Assembly (NCBI RefSeq): GCF_007860015.1 | Contig: NZ_SJPS01000003.1 | Span: 1-64,000, forward strand | Length of the DNA stretch: 64,000 bases | Source of the DNA: Bythopirellula polymerisocia | Lineage (GTDB): Bacteria > Planctomycetota > Planctomycetia > Pirellulales > Lacipirellulaceae | Reading direction: 5' to 3' | Part shown: positions 8,915 through 19,055 of the stretch, piece after piece | Position numbering within the stretch: position 1 is the stretch's first letter | Layout of the letters: every line of letters begins with the position of its first letter | Translations under genes and position numbers: made by a program | The notes under the pieces: generated by a model | Told to the model about the DNA's origin: nothing | Databases searched by the model: none | What the model saw: the letters and a program-made list of their open reading frames with translations, nothing else

Positions 8915-11152
8915 TTATTCATCGTCCAAGAGGCTCCGGAGTTTCTCCAGTTGCTTGATGCGTGTCGCCTCGTTCAGATCCTTTTGTTCGGCGACGATTC
9001 CACGCAATAACTCCACTAATTCATTGTAACTCTCTAATTCCAGCATTCGGTCTAAAATCCGCTGCATTGCCTCAATTACTACGTCGGATTGGATGATTGC
9101 CGCGGATTGGACCCGTGATTTCTCATCTCCCGAGTCGATAACAGCGGGTAGTTCTTGGAGTTGACTCTCAAGTTCCGACATGAGCTTATCAGCGATTTCA
9201 TGCAACGGCGCAGCGATGTTGTTTTGCAAACGCTCGGTCAATTCTTCGGTGTCAATCCGATTGTTCTGTAGTTCCACGACAATATCTTCAAAACCTTCAG
9301 CCACTCCCAAGGTTTCGAATGTTAACTGCGTGATGTTTTGCAAGGCTCCACTGACGCGGAGCTTGTCACGTTCACGGCGCAAGTTTACTTCTTCGTTCTC
9401 GAGAGGCTCATCTTCCGTTGATTGGGGTTTAATTTCGATCCGGGTGAGCAAATCATGAGTGGCGATCATCTTTTCATGGATTGCCTCAAAGCGCTGGCGG
9501 AGACCCAGTTCGCGCTTTTCCAATAAAGAACGCAATTGGGATTCGGTCACTACGTCAAGCACGAACCGCTGACTCGATCCAACGTGGGGCTCGGACTGCA
9601 GGTCGTAAGCATCTTGGGCTTTTACGGAAAGTGTAAGTTGCTGCCCTGGTTCAAGAGGCAGGGCACGCTGCTGCGAATGTTCTGACGTTTCGGCCAGATC
9701 CAATCGTCCGAGCTCGGTGTTTTCTCGACCGCTGTAAGCTGAAGTGGAAAGCTTGCGTCGCTGGGGTTCTAGCTTGTCGGTCTGCCCTTCTATCCAGGCA
9801 GAAGTTACGGCGTAGTCATCACGAATGGTACCAACGAGGGGAATCGTGGCCTGCGGTGTAACTGCTGTTCCGATGCCTCGTAACTGTACCGAGACCTCGG
9901 GGATTTCGTCTGGAATCACCGAAACCATCAGGCGATAGGGTTCTCGATTGCTCACCCCGTCGGTGTCATGGACATCGAGAAGTAAGACACGGTCAGCCTG
10001 AGCCATGTCTAAGGGAATTGAAAACCGACGCGGGTTATCCGATGAAAGTTCTGCGATGAGTTCTTCCTTCGTTACCGAATCGTAGACCTGCACTTCGCGG
10101 AGGGGCTTATTGATTTCAACTAGGCAAACCGACGAAGTCCCTTGAGGGATCTCCACGCGTCCGCTGAATGGGATTGCCTGAGGAAAGCGTTGCAAGTAGT
10201 CAGGGAACGCGCATTCTAGCTCGGTCTTCACGATCTGTGGTCGCTCGACGACATGTAGGTGCAGATCGCGGATGCGATCGTCTCCCCCGATCACGTCGAA
10301 GCTGATATCTGCGGCGAGATTTTTGAATTCGTATTGAAAATCCTGCACGTCACCATTACCTGATGCGGCATCGCCAACTTGGGTCATCGAATCACGACCG
10401 CGACGGCCATCCGGCAATCGGTAGCGAATTTCTACTTCTGGGGGGGCAATGTGCCCCTCCTGGAGTGAGGCGAGGACATCGAGATTGAAATTGTCGTCAC
10501 GCGCGACATTCATCGTCCGTTTGCCATCGACTTCGTCGAAACCCACGACCGTCAGTTCCACTTTGCGGGGCCAGGGAACATCTGATAACTGCACCCGTTG
10601 TAGAAAAAACTCAAAGGCTTCTGCCTGTAAGAGAGCGAAACCAACTAGCGAGCCGACGAGCAAAATGGCCAGAATTGCTTTCAGTATGAGGGGCCGGTAG
10701 CGAAACACCTGACTTAGTTCCACCTGGGAGAGTTTCTGGCTGGCTTCGGCGGAAGTATGTTCGAACAATTCGTTCTGTGTCTGAGAAAATGCTTTGGACT
10801 GGTGCTCGCCTTGGATGGTGGTCACCAAACTTTGTTCGATGTGGGGAAAGGTTCGCTCGACCAACAATGCGAGGCTGCTGTCCGAGAGGCGGGCGAATAA
10901 CCTCGAAAAAAGTGCTTTCCAAGAAACAAACGCTAGCCCGGCGGTGATGCCGAGTCCCATCAGCATGCGTAGTGTCGTCGACGGTTCGAAGTACCAGTCC
11001 AAGAATAATGTCAACCAAAAAGCGATGCAGAGGAGAATAACCACTGTTGCGATCCCTTCGAGCAGGACATACCCGCGCACCAGCCACCGCAATGACCGCA
11101 CCTTGCGGCGGACTATTTTGGGAATCGTAAATGGTAAAGCAACTGTTGACAT
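8915..11152 (-). CDS. DUF4175-like large membrane protein
   Basis: 745 aa from ATG 11152 (MSTVALPFTIPK), 8 nt after the preceding gene ends. A longer reading from 11245 would overlap that gene by 85 nt and is less likely. Transmembrane segments are visible at about 24-50, 61-80 and 155-176. The rest is a large extracytoplasmic region with beta-sandwich-like stretches (VELTVVGFDEV.., LIAELSSDNPRRFSIPL) and a helical, Glu/Gln-rich C-terminal third. The arrangement resembles DUF4175-type proteins that accompany MoxR/VWA genes. No enzymatic motif is seen. It probably anchors the periplasmic parts of the operon's products in the inner membrane. Confidence 0.75.
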   Translation of the reverse strand: MSTVALPFTIPKIVRRKVRSLRWLVRGYVLLEGIATVVILLCIAFWLTLFLDWYFEPSTTLRMLMGLGITAGLAFVSWKALFSRLFARLSDSSLALLVERTFPHIEQSLVTTIQGEHQSKAFSQTQNELFEHTSAEASQKLSQVELSQVFRYRPLILKAILAILLVGSLVGFALLQAEAFEFFLQRVQLSDVPWPRKVELTVVGFDEVDGKRTMNVARDDNFNLDVLASLQEGHIAPPEVEIRYRLPDGRRGRDSMTQVGDAASGNGDVQDFQYEFKNLAADISFDVIGGDDRIRDLHLHVVERPQIVKTELECAFPDYLQRFPQAIPFSGRVEIPQGTSSVCLVEINKPLREVQVYDSVTKEELIAELSSDNPRRFSIPLDMAQADRVLLLDVHDTDGVSNREPYRLMVSVIPDEIPEVSVQLRGIGTAVTPQATIPLVGTIRDDYAVTSAWIEGQTDKLEPQRRKLSTSAYSGRENTELGRLDLAETSEHSQQRALPLEPGQQLTLSVKAQDAYDLQSEPHVGSSQRFVLDVVTESQLRSLLEKRELGLRQRFEAIHEKMIATHDLLTRIEIKPQSTEDEPLENEEVNLRRERDKLRVSGALQNITQLTFETLGVAEGFEDIVVELQNNRIDTEELTERLQNNIAAPLHEIADKLMSELESQLQELPAVIDSGDEKSRVQSAAIIQSDVVIEAMQRILDRMLELESYNELVELLRGIVAEQKDLNEATRIKQLEKLRSLLDDE

Positions 11153-11160
11153 GTGTTTAT

Positions 11161-13620
11161 TCAAGCAAGTTTCATCAAACGGCGAAGCAACCATTCCAGG
11201 CAAAGCGCTCCACAGATAACCCCTAGCAAAATCTTGTTGAGCCACTCGGTAAAGTCACGATCTGGCGTGCCGTGAATGATGCGAGTTTCCGCACGACTTT
11301 CGATCAATTCGTCGATTGCACGCGAGTCGTTTTCTCCGAGGATAGCTTCATCTAAGCTGGTGTAGTATTTGCCTTTCGACACTTTTGCCAGTTGCGAAAG
11401 CAATTCATCGTTGCGCTGGGGGTTTTCAAACTCCAGGTCCGGCAAGATCGCTTGAATCCGGCGGACCAATAGATCGTCGATTGTGTCGGGCACGGCAAGT
11501 TCAATGCGAAAGGAGCCAGCCTTATTGACAGTGAACTGACCGATAAAATTCCCTGGGCGACTCTTGTCGGCTTTCAGCAGGAGTTTCTGTCCCTTACCCT
11601 GATCACCCACAACTCTTGCTAGTACACTGTCGGCCAGGAGTGGTTCGCGGCTTGCTGCCAGAAGTTGTGCCCTGACGATCACTTCGCTGCCTACCGTGTA
11701 TCGGTCTTGTTCGACAAGCAGACGACCTCGCGTGGATCCTTTGAGGAGTCTGCCCTGGCTGATATGGCGTATGAGGCGGGTTGTGAGGACTTCAAAGTAA
11801 CTTGGATCCAGCGCCCGCAGTCGCCACAGCTCGCCGCTTCCTAGATAAAAAACTCGTCCGCCACCATAAAACTGTTCAGCCATGTAGACTGGATACTCTG
11901 CGGTAATACTTGCGTCGGGATCGCCATAGTAACCCAAGACTCTTGCTCCTGGCTTGGGACCCTTCACAGCATAGCAACCATAAACACCGGGAAATTCTGC
12001 CCAAAGCAGGCCGCTTTCTGCCGCGTTCTCAGTAAGCGAAAGAAAGTCTGCTTCCTCTCCCTCACGGGTAAACAGAATAGGCCAGGGGGTTTTCGAACCG
12101 TAGAGACCGTCGTCGAGCAATGTCAACCTGCGCTGAAACTCTACGGGGTAGAGAGACCGAATCTTGGCGTGCTCGGGGCTTTGTGACCAACTCAATGTGT
12201 AGATAGGCCCCGCTACGACAATCAAGCCCCCTGCCTCTTCAGCGACCCAGGACTCCAGGAGATCAACCTGGCGGGCATCGAGGAATTCCCAGTTGGGATC
12301 AAATGCCACGATACAATCGTAGTCATACAATTCCTCTTTCGTTTGTGGAAAGCCGTGCAATATCTGATCCGCCTCTTGAGACAGGCCACTCGTGGCCGAT
12401 TGCACCCAGACATCGACTTGCATATGTCGATCTCTGAACAACTGGTTCCGTAGGAACTGGTAATCACGGCTTGCTCCTCCGGCAATGAGTAGTACTCGTG
12501 TACTTGCTTCGACAACCTCTACCTCTACCTCCCGTCGATTGTCGCCCGCATATTGATCTCCCTGGGGGGCAACGACCTTGAGTTCCAAGATCAAACTGCC
12601 GATGGCCGCGGGCTCGATTTCAAATTCCACGGGGACGACTTGTTGTTCGTCGGTGAAAGTGACATTCTTTTCTTCGACCAGCGTGCTGAGAGCATTTTGC
12701 GAATCGGCTTCACGAGCGAATAGTTGCACGTGCACTGAGCGGCCCGCAAAGCCTTCTCCCTGCACGATGCCATTAATAGTGGTACGATCCTCAGGATAAA
12801 CGCGAGCGGGAGCGTTGAGCTCTTGAATTCGCACATTTCGACGTGGCTCATTGGATCCAATTCCTACGGTGTAAATCGGCACCGAGGAGCGTTGCTCTGA
12901 GTCGAACAACGAGAGCGCATCAACTCCCGTGTTCTGATCGCCATCGGTGATGACGATCACACCGGCGAGCTGGCCTGTTCGCTGTTTCTTCAATGTATTT
13001 CGTAGAGCATCACCAAGCCGGGTTTCCCTGCCGCGAGGTTCGAGCATCACCGACCAATCGAGTTCTTCTGTGTTATCGGCTTCAACTTGTGGAAGCTGAG
13101 GGTCGAGAGTAGTTCGGGTCCAGCTTGCCACAGGATGAGATTCTCGATCAAAAGTTATCAGCTCCACTTTGTGCTTCTGACGCAAGGCTGCCAGGAATTC
13201 AGATTCCTTCAATGATTTCTCGACGGCTTTGCCTCGCGATACAGACTGCCCCTCGGCATTCTGTAAATCGGCAACCGACATACTCTGGCTGGTATCGACA
13301 AGAATGGCGACCTGTGAATCTGAGACGACTTGCTGATCAATCCGCTTTTCGAGGCCCAAGAAGAAAAGAATCGCTCCCAGCCAAGCCGTGATTCGCAAGA
13401 CCGGAAAGAGAACTCGCAGCCAGGGAGAGAGTGACACGCTCTCCCGACGATAGAGCCAAGTCACACAAGCAATAATTAGTAACACGCCCACCGCCAACAA
13501 GAACCATAGCAGGCGAGGATCGTCAAACTGGTCGACTCTTCGCAGATTCCAAGTGACAAACTCGCGAGCAACATCGCTCGACCCAGTCGCGGCCGAGAAC
13601 ATAGATTGCACGAGCATCAT
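11161..13620 (-). CDS. VWA-domain membrane protein with glutamine-amidotransferase-like segment
   Basis: 819 aa. Two N-terminal transmembrane segments (about 37-57 and 70-90) and one near the C-terminus (about 794-814) frame a large extracytoplasmic part. The von Willebrand A domain starts near 104 with the MIDAS motif DTSQSMS (Asp109, Ser111, Ser113), followed by VIVITDGDQNTG. Residues 370-600 resemble the class-I amidotransferase-like fold often found in such proteins (YDCIVAFDPNWEFL, GGLIVVAGP), without an evident catalytic Cys. The ATG overlaps the stop of the upstream VWA gene (ATGA at 13617-13620). VWA proteins next to MoxR ATPases are generally thought to act with them in metal-dependent assembly or maturation of other proteins. 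Confidence 0.85.
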   Translation of the reverse strand: MMLVQSMFSAATGSSDVAREFVTWNLRRVDQFDDPRLLWFLLAVGVLLIIACVTWLYRRESVSLSPWLRVLFPVLRITAWLGAILFFLGLEKRIDQQVVSDSQVAILVDTSQSMSVADLQNAEGQSVSRGKAVEKSLKESEFLAALRQKHKVELITFDRESHPVASWTRTTLDPQLPQVEADNTEELDWSVMLEPRGRETRLGDALRNTLKKQRTGQLAGVIVITDGDQNTGVDALSLFDSEQRSSVPIYTVGIGSNEPRRNVRIQELNAPARVYPEDRTTINGIVQGEGFAGRSVHVQLFAREADSQNALSTLVEEKNVTFTDEQQVVPVEFEIEPAAIGSLILELKVVAPQGDQYAGDNRREVEVEVVEASTRVLLIAGGASRDYQFLRNQLFRDRHMQVDVWVQSATSGLSQEADQILHGFPQTKEELYDYDCIVAFDPNWEFLDARQVDLLESWVAEEAGGLIVVAGPIYTLSWSQSPEHAKIRSLYPVEFQRRLTLLDDGLYGSKTPWPILFTREGEEADFLSLTENAAESGLLWAEFPGVYGCYAVKGPKPGARVLGYYGDPDASITAEYPVYMAEQFYGGGRVFYLGSGELWRLRALDPSYFEVLTTRLIRHISQGRLLKGSTRGRLLVEQDRYTVGSEVIVRAQLLAASREPLLADSVLARVVGDQGKGQKLLLKADKSRPGNFIGQFTVNKAGSFRIELAVPDTIDDLLVRRIQAILPDLEFENPQRNDELLSQLAKVSKGKYYTSLDEAILGENDSRAIDELIESRAETRIIHGTPDRDFTEWLNKILLGVICGALCLEWLLRRLMKLA

Positions 13621-15836
13621 CGACTGACTCCCTTCACTCGACCATGGTAACTTGCTCTATAAGCGAGCCACTGCTCAGCCACCAGGGCCGCGAGAAGTAA
13701 TGCCAAAAGAGTATCACCGAGTCGGAAGCCGGCAAGTTGCTCATCGGCTGCCGTGAGTTGCGAGGCGAGCGAATACTGGTAGTCGATAGCTTCGAGTTGG
13801 GTAGCCAATTTATCGCGGTCAAGTTGGTTCAGATCTCCCTCAACCGAGTCCACGTTAACCGCGACGAGCTTACGGTCGGCTTCCTGCTGCAGAGGGGACA
13901 GTTCGAACTGCCAAACACCACTGACTTTGCTGAGGCCAGCATCAACCAAATAGTTGCCTGACTCGGCGCGGGCCGAAAGGTTAATGACTTCTTCTTGCCC
14001 ACTCCGCGGCACCCGAACCATCACTTCTGGCTTGTATTCTGCTTCAGGGAGAGTGAAGCTCAGTTGGCTTCCTACTTCCTGGGTATCGAAATCGCGACGT
14101 GCAGAAGTCAAATAGCCCGCAAGTTCATTGGCAAAAACCGGGAAGACCGGATTCACACACCAATTACTCCATACTCCAAGAGAAGTCGGTTCGGGAGAGA
14201 GTTTGCAGAGTTGCACCACGACATGGCCCTTGCCCAGTTGCTTTTCGACAACGAATGGCGCGTCGTTCCGCAATCGAGCAAGTACTCTTATTTGTTCAGG
14301 GCTTTCTCCGAGGCCGGAGATTGCATAATAAAAGTTCACCCTCGCTACGGAGAGAAAACTGTTTCGCTGGCCTGCGAAAATACGAAAAACTGGATGGTCC
14401 TCGACCGAGACATCGGGCGTTTCTTCATCACCAACACTGAGCAGTTGAGTAGGCACATCGAGTTCAACGGGTATCAACCCCGTCCCATCACGATAGAGCC
14501 GCTCGTTATAAAAGGACGGCTGAACATCCGGCCCAAGGAATAGGGCGACTCCCCCTCCAGCTCGCACGTAGTCCTCCAATGCGGTGACTTCGGTTTCATC
14601 CAGGCGAGGAACATCGAGCAGAAAAATGGCAGCAAAATTGTCAAGCTGATCGTGGTTCCTGAGAAAGCTTGGCGGTTCGACCCGAGGACTCCAACCCGGT
14701 TTGGCCGAACCACCGGGACTCAAAGCGGTGCGGAGGTAATAGGCATCATCACCTGCTCCCGAGCCGTCGATCACAAGCAGCGGAAAACTATTGGGCACAT
14801 CGCAAGCAAAGTAGCGGGAATTGTCGGTTGCCAAGGCGTCGCCGGGCAACTGAGCCGTGACTTGATGCGGACCAGCGTCAGGAAAAGCAACGCGAAAACG
14901 CCGGGTGACCGTTTGCCCAGGGCCAATCTCGTCGAATTCAACCGCAGGCAGTTTCTGACCATCTTGCGTCACTGCTACAGGCACAGCCACCGCTTGCTTA
15001 TCGCTGAAATTGGTTACGCCAAGTTCCATCCAAGTCTCAACACCTGCCGCGCGAATCCCCGCTTCTGGCTCCAATTTACTTATAGCCAGATTAGGGTGGG
15101 TTTGGTTAATACATTGAACCAATTGCAGGTCAGCGACTTCCTGACGGAGTTGCCCCAATAGTTGCTTGGTTTGATTATTATCTAACCATTGGCGGCTGCG
15201 AAAATCAGAAATGACATAGAGTATTCGCGATTCACCAGGCTCTCTTTCCGGCAAGGCCAGCGCTGCTTGAAATGCCTCGCTGGGCCCCACTGCAGTTTCT
15301 GTCACCGATTCACTTTCTAGATAGGAATTGACTTCTTCAATAACGCCACGGTCGAGAGACCTACTGGCGAATTCCATTTCCTTTCCCGCTGAAAGATCGG
15401 TGGCAACGGAAAAACGTAGGAGTGTCAACTTCTGGGTTCCCGGATTGGCTGTGGCTTGTTCCAGAATCTGGCTGACAGCACCTTTGGCCTCATCCCAGCC
15501 AGTGGTATCCTGAGAGCGGTCCGACATCGAATAACTGTCATCGACCAATAAGACATGATGCGTGACGCCGCTTCCCAAGAGGCTTCCCCATTGGGACATA
15601 AGGATGGGGCCTGCCAACATTAGTACCACGAGAGCAATCGCCGTGGTTCGCAGCATAAGCAAAAGTAGCTGTCGCAGCATGATCCATTTTTTGTTTCGCT
15701 TCTGGCTTTCGAGCAGGAAATCCATAGCCGCCCAATTCACGCGCTGATGCCGGCGTAGGTTGATCAGATGGATCACCAACGGCAAGGCCACCAAGGGGAG
15801 GCCAATGGTCAACAGTGATTGAAACAAAAAACTCAA
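13617..15836 (-). CDS. BatA/VWA-domain membrane protein
   Basis: 739 aa. The N-terminus matches the aerotolerance-regulator (BatA) N-terminal domain: hydrophobic LPLVALPLVIHLINLRRH, then a cytosolic strip (VNWAAMDFLLES) and a second membrane span at about 56-80. A VWA domain follows with MIDAS residues Asp99, Ser101, Ser103 in LLVDDSYSMSD, and a C-terminal span lies near 702-725. The start is TTG at 15836; the nearby GAGGA ribosome-binding site (15846-15850) and the typical BatA beginning both support it. This is the core MoxR partner. The homologous Bat genes of Bacteroides were linked to aerotolerance; here the substrate is unknown. Confidence 0.85.
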   Translation of the reverse strand: MSFLFQSLLTIGLPLVALPLVIHLINLRRHQRVNWAAMDFLLESQKRNKKWIMLRQLLLLMLRTTAIALVVLMLAGPILMSQWGSLLGSGVTHHVLLVDDSYSMSDRSQDTTGWDEAKGAVSQILEQATANPGTQKLTLLRFSVATDLSAGKEMEFASRSLDRGVIEEVNSYLESESVTETAVGPSEAFQAALALPEREPGESRILYVISDFRSRQWLDNNQTKQLLGQLRQEVADLQLVQCINQTHPNLAISKLEPEAGIRAAGVETWMELGVTNFSDKQAVAVPVAVTQDGQKLPAVEFDEIGPGQTVTRRFRVAFPDAGPHQVTAQLPGDALATDNSRYFACDVPNSFPLLVIDGSGAGDDAYYLRTALSPGGSAKPGWSPRVEPPSFLRNHDQLDNFAAIFLLDVPRLDETEVTALEDYVRAGGGVALFLGPDVQPSFYNERLYRDGTGLIPVELDVPTQLLSVGDEETPDVSVEDHPVFRIFAGQRNSFLSVARVNFYYAISGLGESPEQIRVLARLRNDAPFVVEKQLGKGHVVVQLCKLSPEPTSLGVWSNWCVNPVFPVFANELAGYLTSARRDFDTQEVGSQLSFTLPEAEYKPEVMVRVPRSGQEEVINLSARAESGNYLVDAGLSKVSGVWQFELSPLQQEADRKLVAVNVDSVEGDLNQLDRDKLATQLEAIDYQYSLASQLTAADEQLAGFRLGDTLLALLLAALVAEQWLAYRASYHGRVKGVSR

Positions 15837-15845
15837 AACGGTACG

Positions 15846-15850
15846 TCCTC
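15846..15850 (-). promoter_or_regulatory. Ribosome-binding site supporting a TTG start
   Basis: On the minus strand GAGGA is followed by nine bases and then TTG (15836-15834). No in-frame ATG gives a complete BatA N-terminus, so this site decides the start of the BatA/VWA gene. Confidence 0.7.
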
Positions 15851-15875
15851 AGTAACACTCAGTCTGGATTGAAGG

Positions 15876-16781
15876 TCAGCGCATTCGCTCGGCTGCTGTG
15901 CGGTAACACAAAAAGGCTGCCAGTGCCGCATCCAGCGGGTCGCTCGTGCGAATGAGTGCATAGTCGATTTCATGTTTAGCGCAGCCATGCCGCAGGTCCG
16001 ATAGGAATCGATCAAGCGCTGCTAGATATCCGTCACGCAGAGCGCGAGGGTTGCAATTCAAATGGTCGGGTAGTTCCAGCCCCTCAAATCGCGTGGGACC
16101 ATCGAATGGGAAATCTAGCTCATCATCATCCATGATGTGAAGCACCAGTACGTCGTGTCCCCGCTGTCGCAATAGGCGCAAGCCTCGCAAGGTTGACTGA
16201 ACGTCCCCCAATAGATCGGAGACAACGACCATCATTCCACGCCGAGGGCTGCTTTCCGCAATTTCCCGTAGCACCGCTCCGGCATCAGTCTTCTGGTCGG
16301 GCTTGTTCGCATCCAGAGTCCGGACGATCGAGTGCAAGTGTTTCTGCGAACTATTCAGCGGAGAACGCGCTCTAATGTGGTCATCAAACGCGATGCAGGC
16401 CACTGAGTCGTGTTGTTTGAGCAACAAATACGCCAGGCTCGTGGCAGCCGTCGCGGCATACTCGTACTTGTTTAAGGGGCCTTTGCCATATTGCATGCTG
16501 GCCGAGACATCGACCAACATCGTACACCGCATGTTGGTCTCTTCTTCAAACTGCTTGACGTACAACCGGTCTTGTTTCGCCCAGACCTTCCAATCGACAT
16601 GGCGCAGATCGTCGCCAGGAACATATTGTCGATGCTGTAAGAACTCCACAGACTGTCCGAAGTAAGGGCTGCGATGCATACCGGTCTGGAGCCCTTCGAC
16701 GATGTGCCGAGCGCGGAGTTCGAGTCGACTGATTCGCCGGATGGCTTCAGGATGCAAAAATCGCTTGGAATCGGGCGTCAT
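15876..16781 (-). CDS. DUF58 domain protein
   Basis: 301 aa from ATG 16781. The family signature is clear: [17 protein letters not shown] followed by the VWA-like strand [12 protein letters not shown] carrying a DxSxS metal-binding pattern. Cytosolic, with no membrane span visible. An ATG 12 nt further upstream (16793) abuts the AGGAGG at 16794-16799 with no spacer, so the second ATG with a 12-nt spacer is preferred. It overlaps the end of the MoxR gene by 35 nt. MoxR, DUF58 and BatA/VWA in this order form the classic conserved operon core. DUF58 proteins are assumed to link the ATPase to the membrane VWA proteins. Confidence 0.9.
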   Translation of the reverse strand: MTPDSKRFLHPEAIRRISRLELRARHIVEGLQTGMHRSPYFGQSVEFLQHRQYVPGDDLRHVDWKVWAKQDRLYVKQFEEETNMRCTMLVDVSASMQYGKGPLNKYEYAATAATSLAYLLLKQHDSVACIAFDDHIRARSPLNSSQKHLHSIVRTLDANKPDQKTDAGAVLREIAESSPRRGMMVVVSDLLGDVQSTLRGLRLLRQRGHDVLVLHIMDDDELDFPFDGPTRFEGLELPDHLNCNPRALRDGYLAALDRFLSDLRHGCAKHEIDYALIRTSDPLDAALAAFLCYRTAAERMR

Positions 16782-17802
16782 TTGCGAATTCATCCTCCTG
16801 GGTCGGGGTGGCGTCGAGCAGAGAAGAGATCACATCATCTGACGTGATGCCATCGCTTTCAGCAGCAAAGTTTACGACGATCCGGTGTCGTAGGACGGGT
16901 TTGGCTAAGGCCTGAATATCGGCCACTGTGACATGCGACCGGCGATTCATCAGGGCCCGTGCCTTGGCACCAATTATCAAGAATTGCACAGCCCGAGGTC
17001 CGGCTCCCCATGCCAGTTGATCGGCAATGAAATCGGGGACCCCTTCTTCGCTCACACGAGTCTGACGGACTAGCGAAAGCGTATAGCGAATGACATGGTC
17101 CGACACGGGTACTTCTCTAACCAATTTTTGCAGAGCGAGGATTTCCTCGGGTGCAACGACGGGTCTGATCGAGTCGATGAGCGTTGAGGTCGTGCGACGC
17201 GCTACCTCAAACTCTTCGTCAAAACTAGGGTACGTCACCAACACCTTGAACATGAACCGATCTTGCTGGGCTTCGGGAAGAGGGTAAGTTCCCTCTTGCT
17301 CGATCGGATTCTGCGTGGCCAACACAAAGAAGGGGTCAGACAGTTGGTGTCGCACGCGCCCGACCGTCACCTGGCGTTCTTGCATCGCTTCGAGCAAGGC
17401 GGCCTGGGTCTTCGGTGGCGTGCGATTGATTTCATCTGCCAGGATAATGTTGGAAAAAAGTGGTCCTTCGAGAAAACGGAGATCTCGCTGGCCAGTCGAG
17501 CGATTTTCCTCAATGATGTCGGTCCCTGTGATATCAGCAGGCATCAAGTCGGGCGTGAACTGGATCCGGCTAAAGGAAAGGTTCAAGCAGCGCGATAGGG
17601 TACTAATCAATAAAGTCTTCGCTAGACCAGGTACGCCTTCAAGCATGCAGTGGCCACGGCTGAAAAGGCTGATCAAGAGTTGATCAACGACCTCATCCTG
17701 ACCCACAATGACTTGCTTTAATTGCTGACGAATATCGTCGATCGCCGTGGCCAGTCGCTCGATAACCTGACCGTTTTCGTGTACCGATTCGGGGGAATTC
17801 AT
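16747..17802 (-). CDS. MoxR-family AAA+ ATPase
   Basis: 351 aa, normal length for the family. Walker A GVPGLAKT (56-63), Walker [10 protein letters not shown] (119-127), sensor 1 in [21 protein letters not shown], and the C-terminal lid ([23 protein letters not shown]) are all present. MoxR ATPases are cytosolic chaperone-like enzymes that work with VWA proteins to activate or assemble partner complexes. It follows the toroid gene by 44 nt in the same direction and overlaps the DUF58 start downstream. An AAGAGG-like ribosome-binding site precedes the ATG. All catalytic motifs look intact. Confidence 0.95.
   Translation of the reverse strand: MNSPESVHENGQVIERLATAIDDIRQQLKQVIVGQDEVVDQLLISLFSRGHCMLEGVPGLAKTLLISTLSRCLNLSFSRIQFTPDLMPADITGTDIIEENRSTGQRDLRFLEGPLFSNIILADEINRTPPKTQAALLEAMQERQVTVGRVRHQLSDPFFVLATQNPIEQEGTYPLPEAQQDRFMFKVLVTYPSFDEEFEVARRTTSTLIDSIRPVVAPEEILALQKLVREVPVSDHVIRYTLSLVRQTRVSEEGVPDFIADQLAWGAGPRAVQFLIIGAKARALMNRRSHVTVADIQALAKPVLRHRIVVNFAAESDGITSDDVISSLLDATPTQEDEFANDARFQAIFAS
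16794..16799 (-). promoter_or_regulatory. AGGAGG ribosome-binding site deciding the DUF58 start
   Basis: A perfect AGGAGG (minus strand) lies directly against one ATG (16793) and 12 nt before a second, in-frame ATG (16781). The zero spacing makes the first ATG an unlikely initiator. Confidence 0.65.
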
Positions 17803-17846
17803 TCGGGGTGTAGCCTCTTTCCATTTACTAAGAAAACAAATTCGAA

Positions 17847-18929
17847 CTATCGCTGATAGATAGGCAAGGATGCCTTATCGAGTTGCAAGATAATCAGGTT
17901 GAGCGCCGTTGTGTAAACCGGACCAACCATTCCCTGCTCCCAAACGGCGACCGTATCCTCACCTATTTTCAACAACTTTACTTCTCTCAAGAGTCGACGG
18001 GAGATGGAGTCCAAATAGTCCTCCCACTCTTCTCCTCCTTGACGATACTCAACTTGCGAATAGTAAAAATGGGCGTAATGCCAATGCCCAAAACTATCTT
18101 GCACGTCCGGCTTCAAGTTCTTCTCGCAATATTCCAACATGCGGGGAACGAATTCATCATCGTATTGACCTGCATTATACAAACAGGCGATCGCCGCCGC
18201 GGTGATCGCTGGACGACTGCCGCCCCCTTTGGAACTATACTGTACGCCGCCATCGCTTAACGTGCAGCGATGGATATACCCGATTGCCTTATCGATAATT
18301 TCTTTCGGTACAGCTATTCCGGCGTTACGGCAGCCGCGCAAACCTTGGACTTGTGTGATGGTTGTGGAGCCTTCGTCGAACCCGCTTCCATCTTTAGCAC
18401 TAACGTATCCCCAACCTCCGGCATTAGTCTGAGCCTGGCCGGTAAAGACCACCGCCTGAGATAATACGCGAATAAGATCCTCACGGCGTTCGATATCTTC
18501 CTCCTCACCGAGAATCTGTGACAGAAATAACATGGCAAAGCCATGGCCATAGGTGTAGCGATCGTCATCCTGGTCCCCAATGAGTCCGTTGGGTCGACTT
18601 CGGCGGACGAGAAAGTCAACAGCACGGCGCAAGTTTTCCGAGTACTTTCCTTGGGTCGTGGTTGAGCCTTCGCATAAGAAAGCCAGTCCGGCCAATGCAG
18701 TCATCGCTGCGGGATAGCGGCCCTGTGCCGACCAATGCCCGAGCTTCTCTTGTTGGAATGCCAGCCAGTCCAGGCCTTGTTCGACGCGTTCTTTCACCTG
18801 CGGGGAAGTGTTACCGGAAACAAGTGTTGGAGGACAGCAAGCCAGTACGATGATCGGCACCAATGCCCAACGCCACTTTCTCGCAAGAAGCGATATGTCG
18901 ATTGAAATTGGTTTGGCTTGGAAGTTCAT
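17847..18929 (-). CDS. Secreted alpha/alpha-toroid (squalene-cyclase-fold) repeat protein
   Basis: 360 aa from ATG 18929, which begins a signal-anchor sequence ([17 protein letters not shown]..). A longer reading from 18998 would put 23 polar residues in front. The body carries prenyltransferase/squalene-oxidase-type helical repeats with QW-like turns: [27 protein letters not shown] and [11 protein letters not shown]. No DxDD or other cyclase acid motif is present, so it is not a terpene cyclase. Such toroids are common secreted proteins of unknown function in planctomycetes. It lies between the double-propeller gene and moxR, same strand, and may belong to their transcript. A related toroid protein is encoded divergently at 25003-26649. 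Confidence 0.8.
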   Translation of the reverse strand: MNFQAKPISIDISLLARKWRWALVPIIVLACCPPTLVSGNTSPQVKERVEQGLDWLAFQQEKLGHWSAQGRYPAAMTALAGLAFLCEGSTTTQGKYSENLRRAVDFLVRRSRPNGLIGDQDDDRYTYGHGFAMLFLSQILGEEEDIERREDLIRVLSQAVVFTGQAQTNAGGWGYVSAKDGSGFDEGSTTITQVQGLRGCRNAGIAVPKEIIDKAIGYIHRCTLSDGGVQYSSKGGGSRPAITAAAIACLYNAGQYDDEFVPRMLEYCEKNLKPDVQDSFGHWHYAHFYYSQVEYRQGGEEWEDYLDSISRRLLREVKLLKIGEDTVAVWEQGMVGPVYTTALNLIILQLDKASLPIYQR

Positions 18930-19055
18930 TGTGGCTGGTGATCTCTGATGGGCTCGATCTGAGCAGGGGTAATCCGTTAGTAATTTATATCCCTGCATCT
19001 AAAAGAAGAAAACGGCGGTTCGCAATGGTACTGAATATCTCGGTGCTATTCGGCC

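Noticed and set aside
13995..14543. Plus-strand open frame of 182 codons opposite the BatA/VWA gene
   Set aside because: Composition follows the opposite strand; no recognisable domain.
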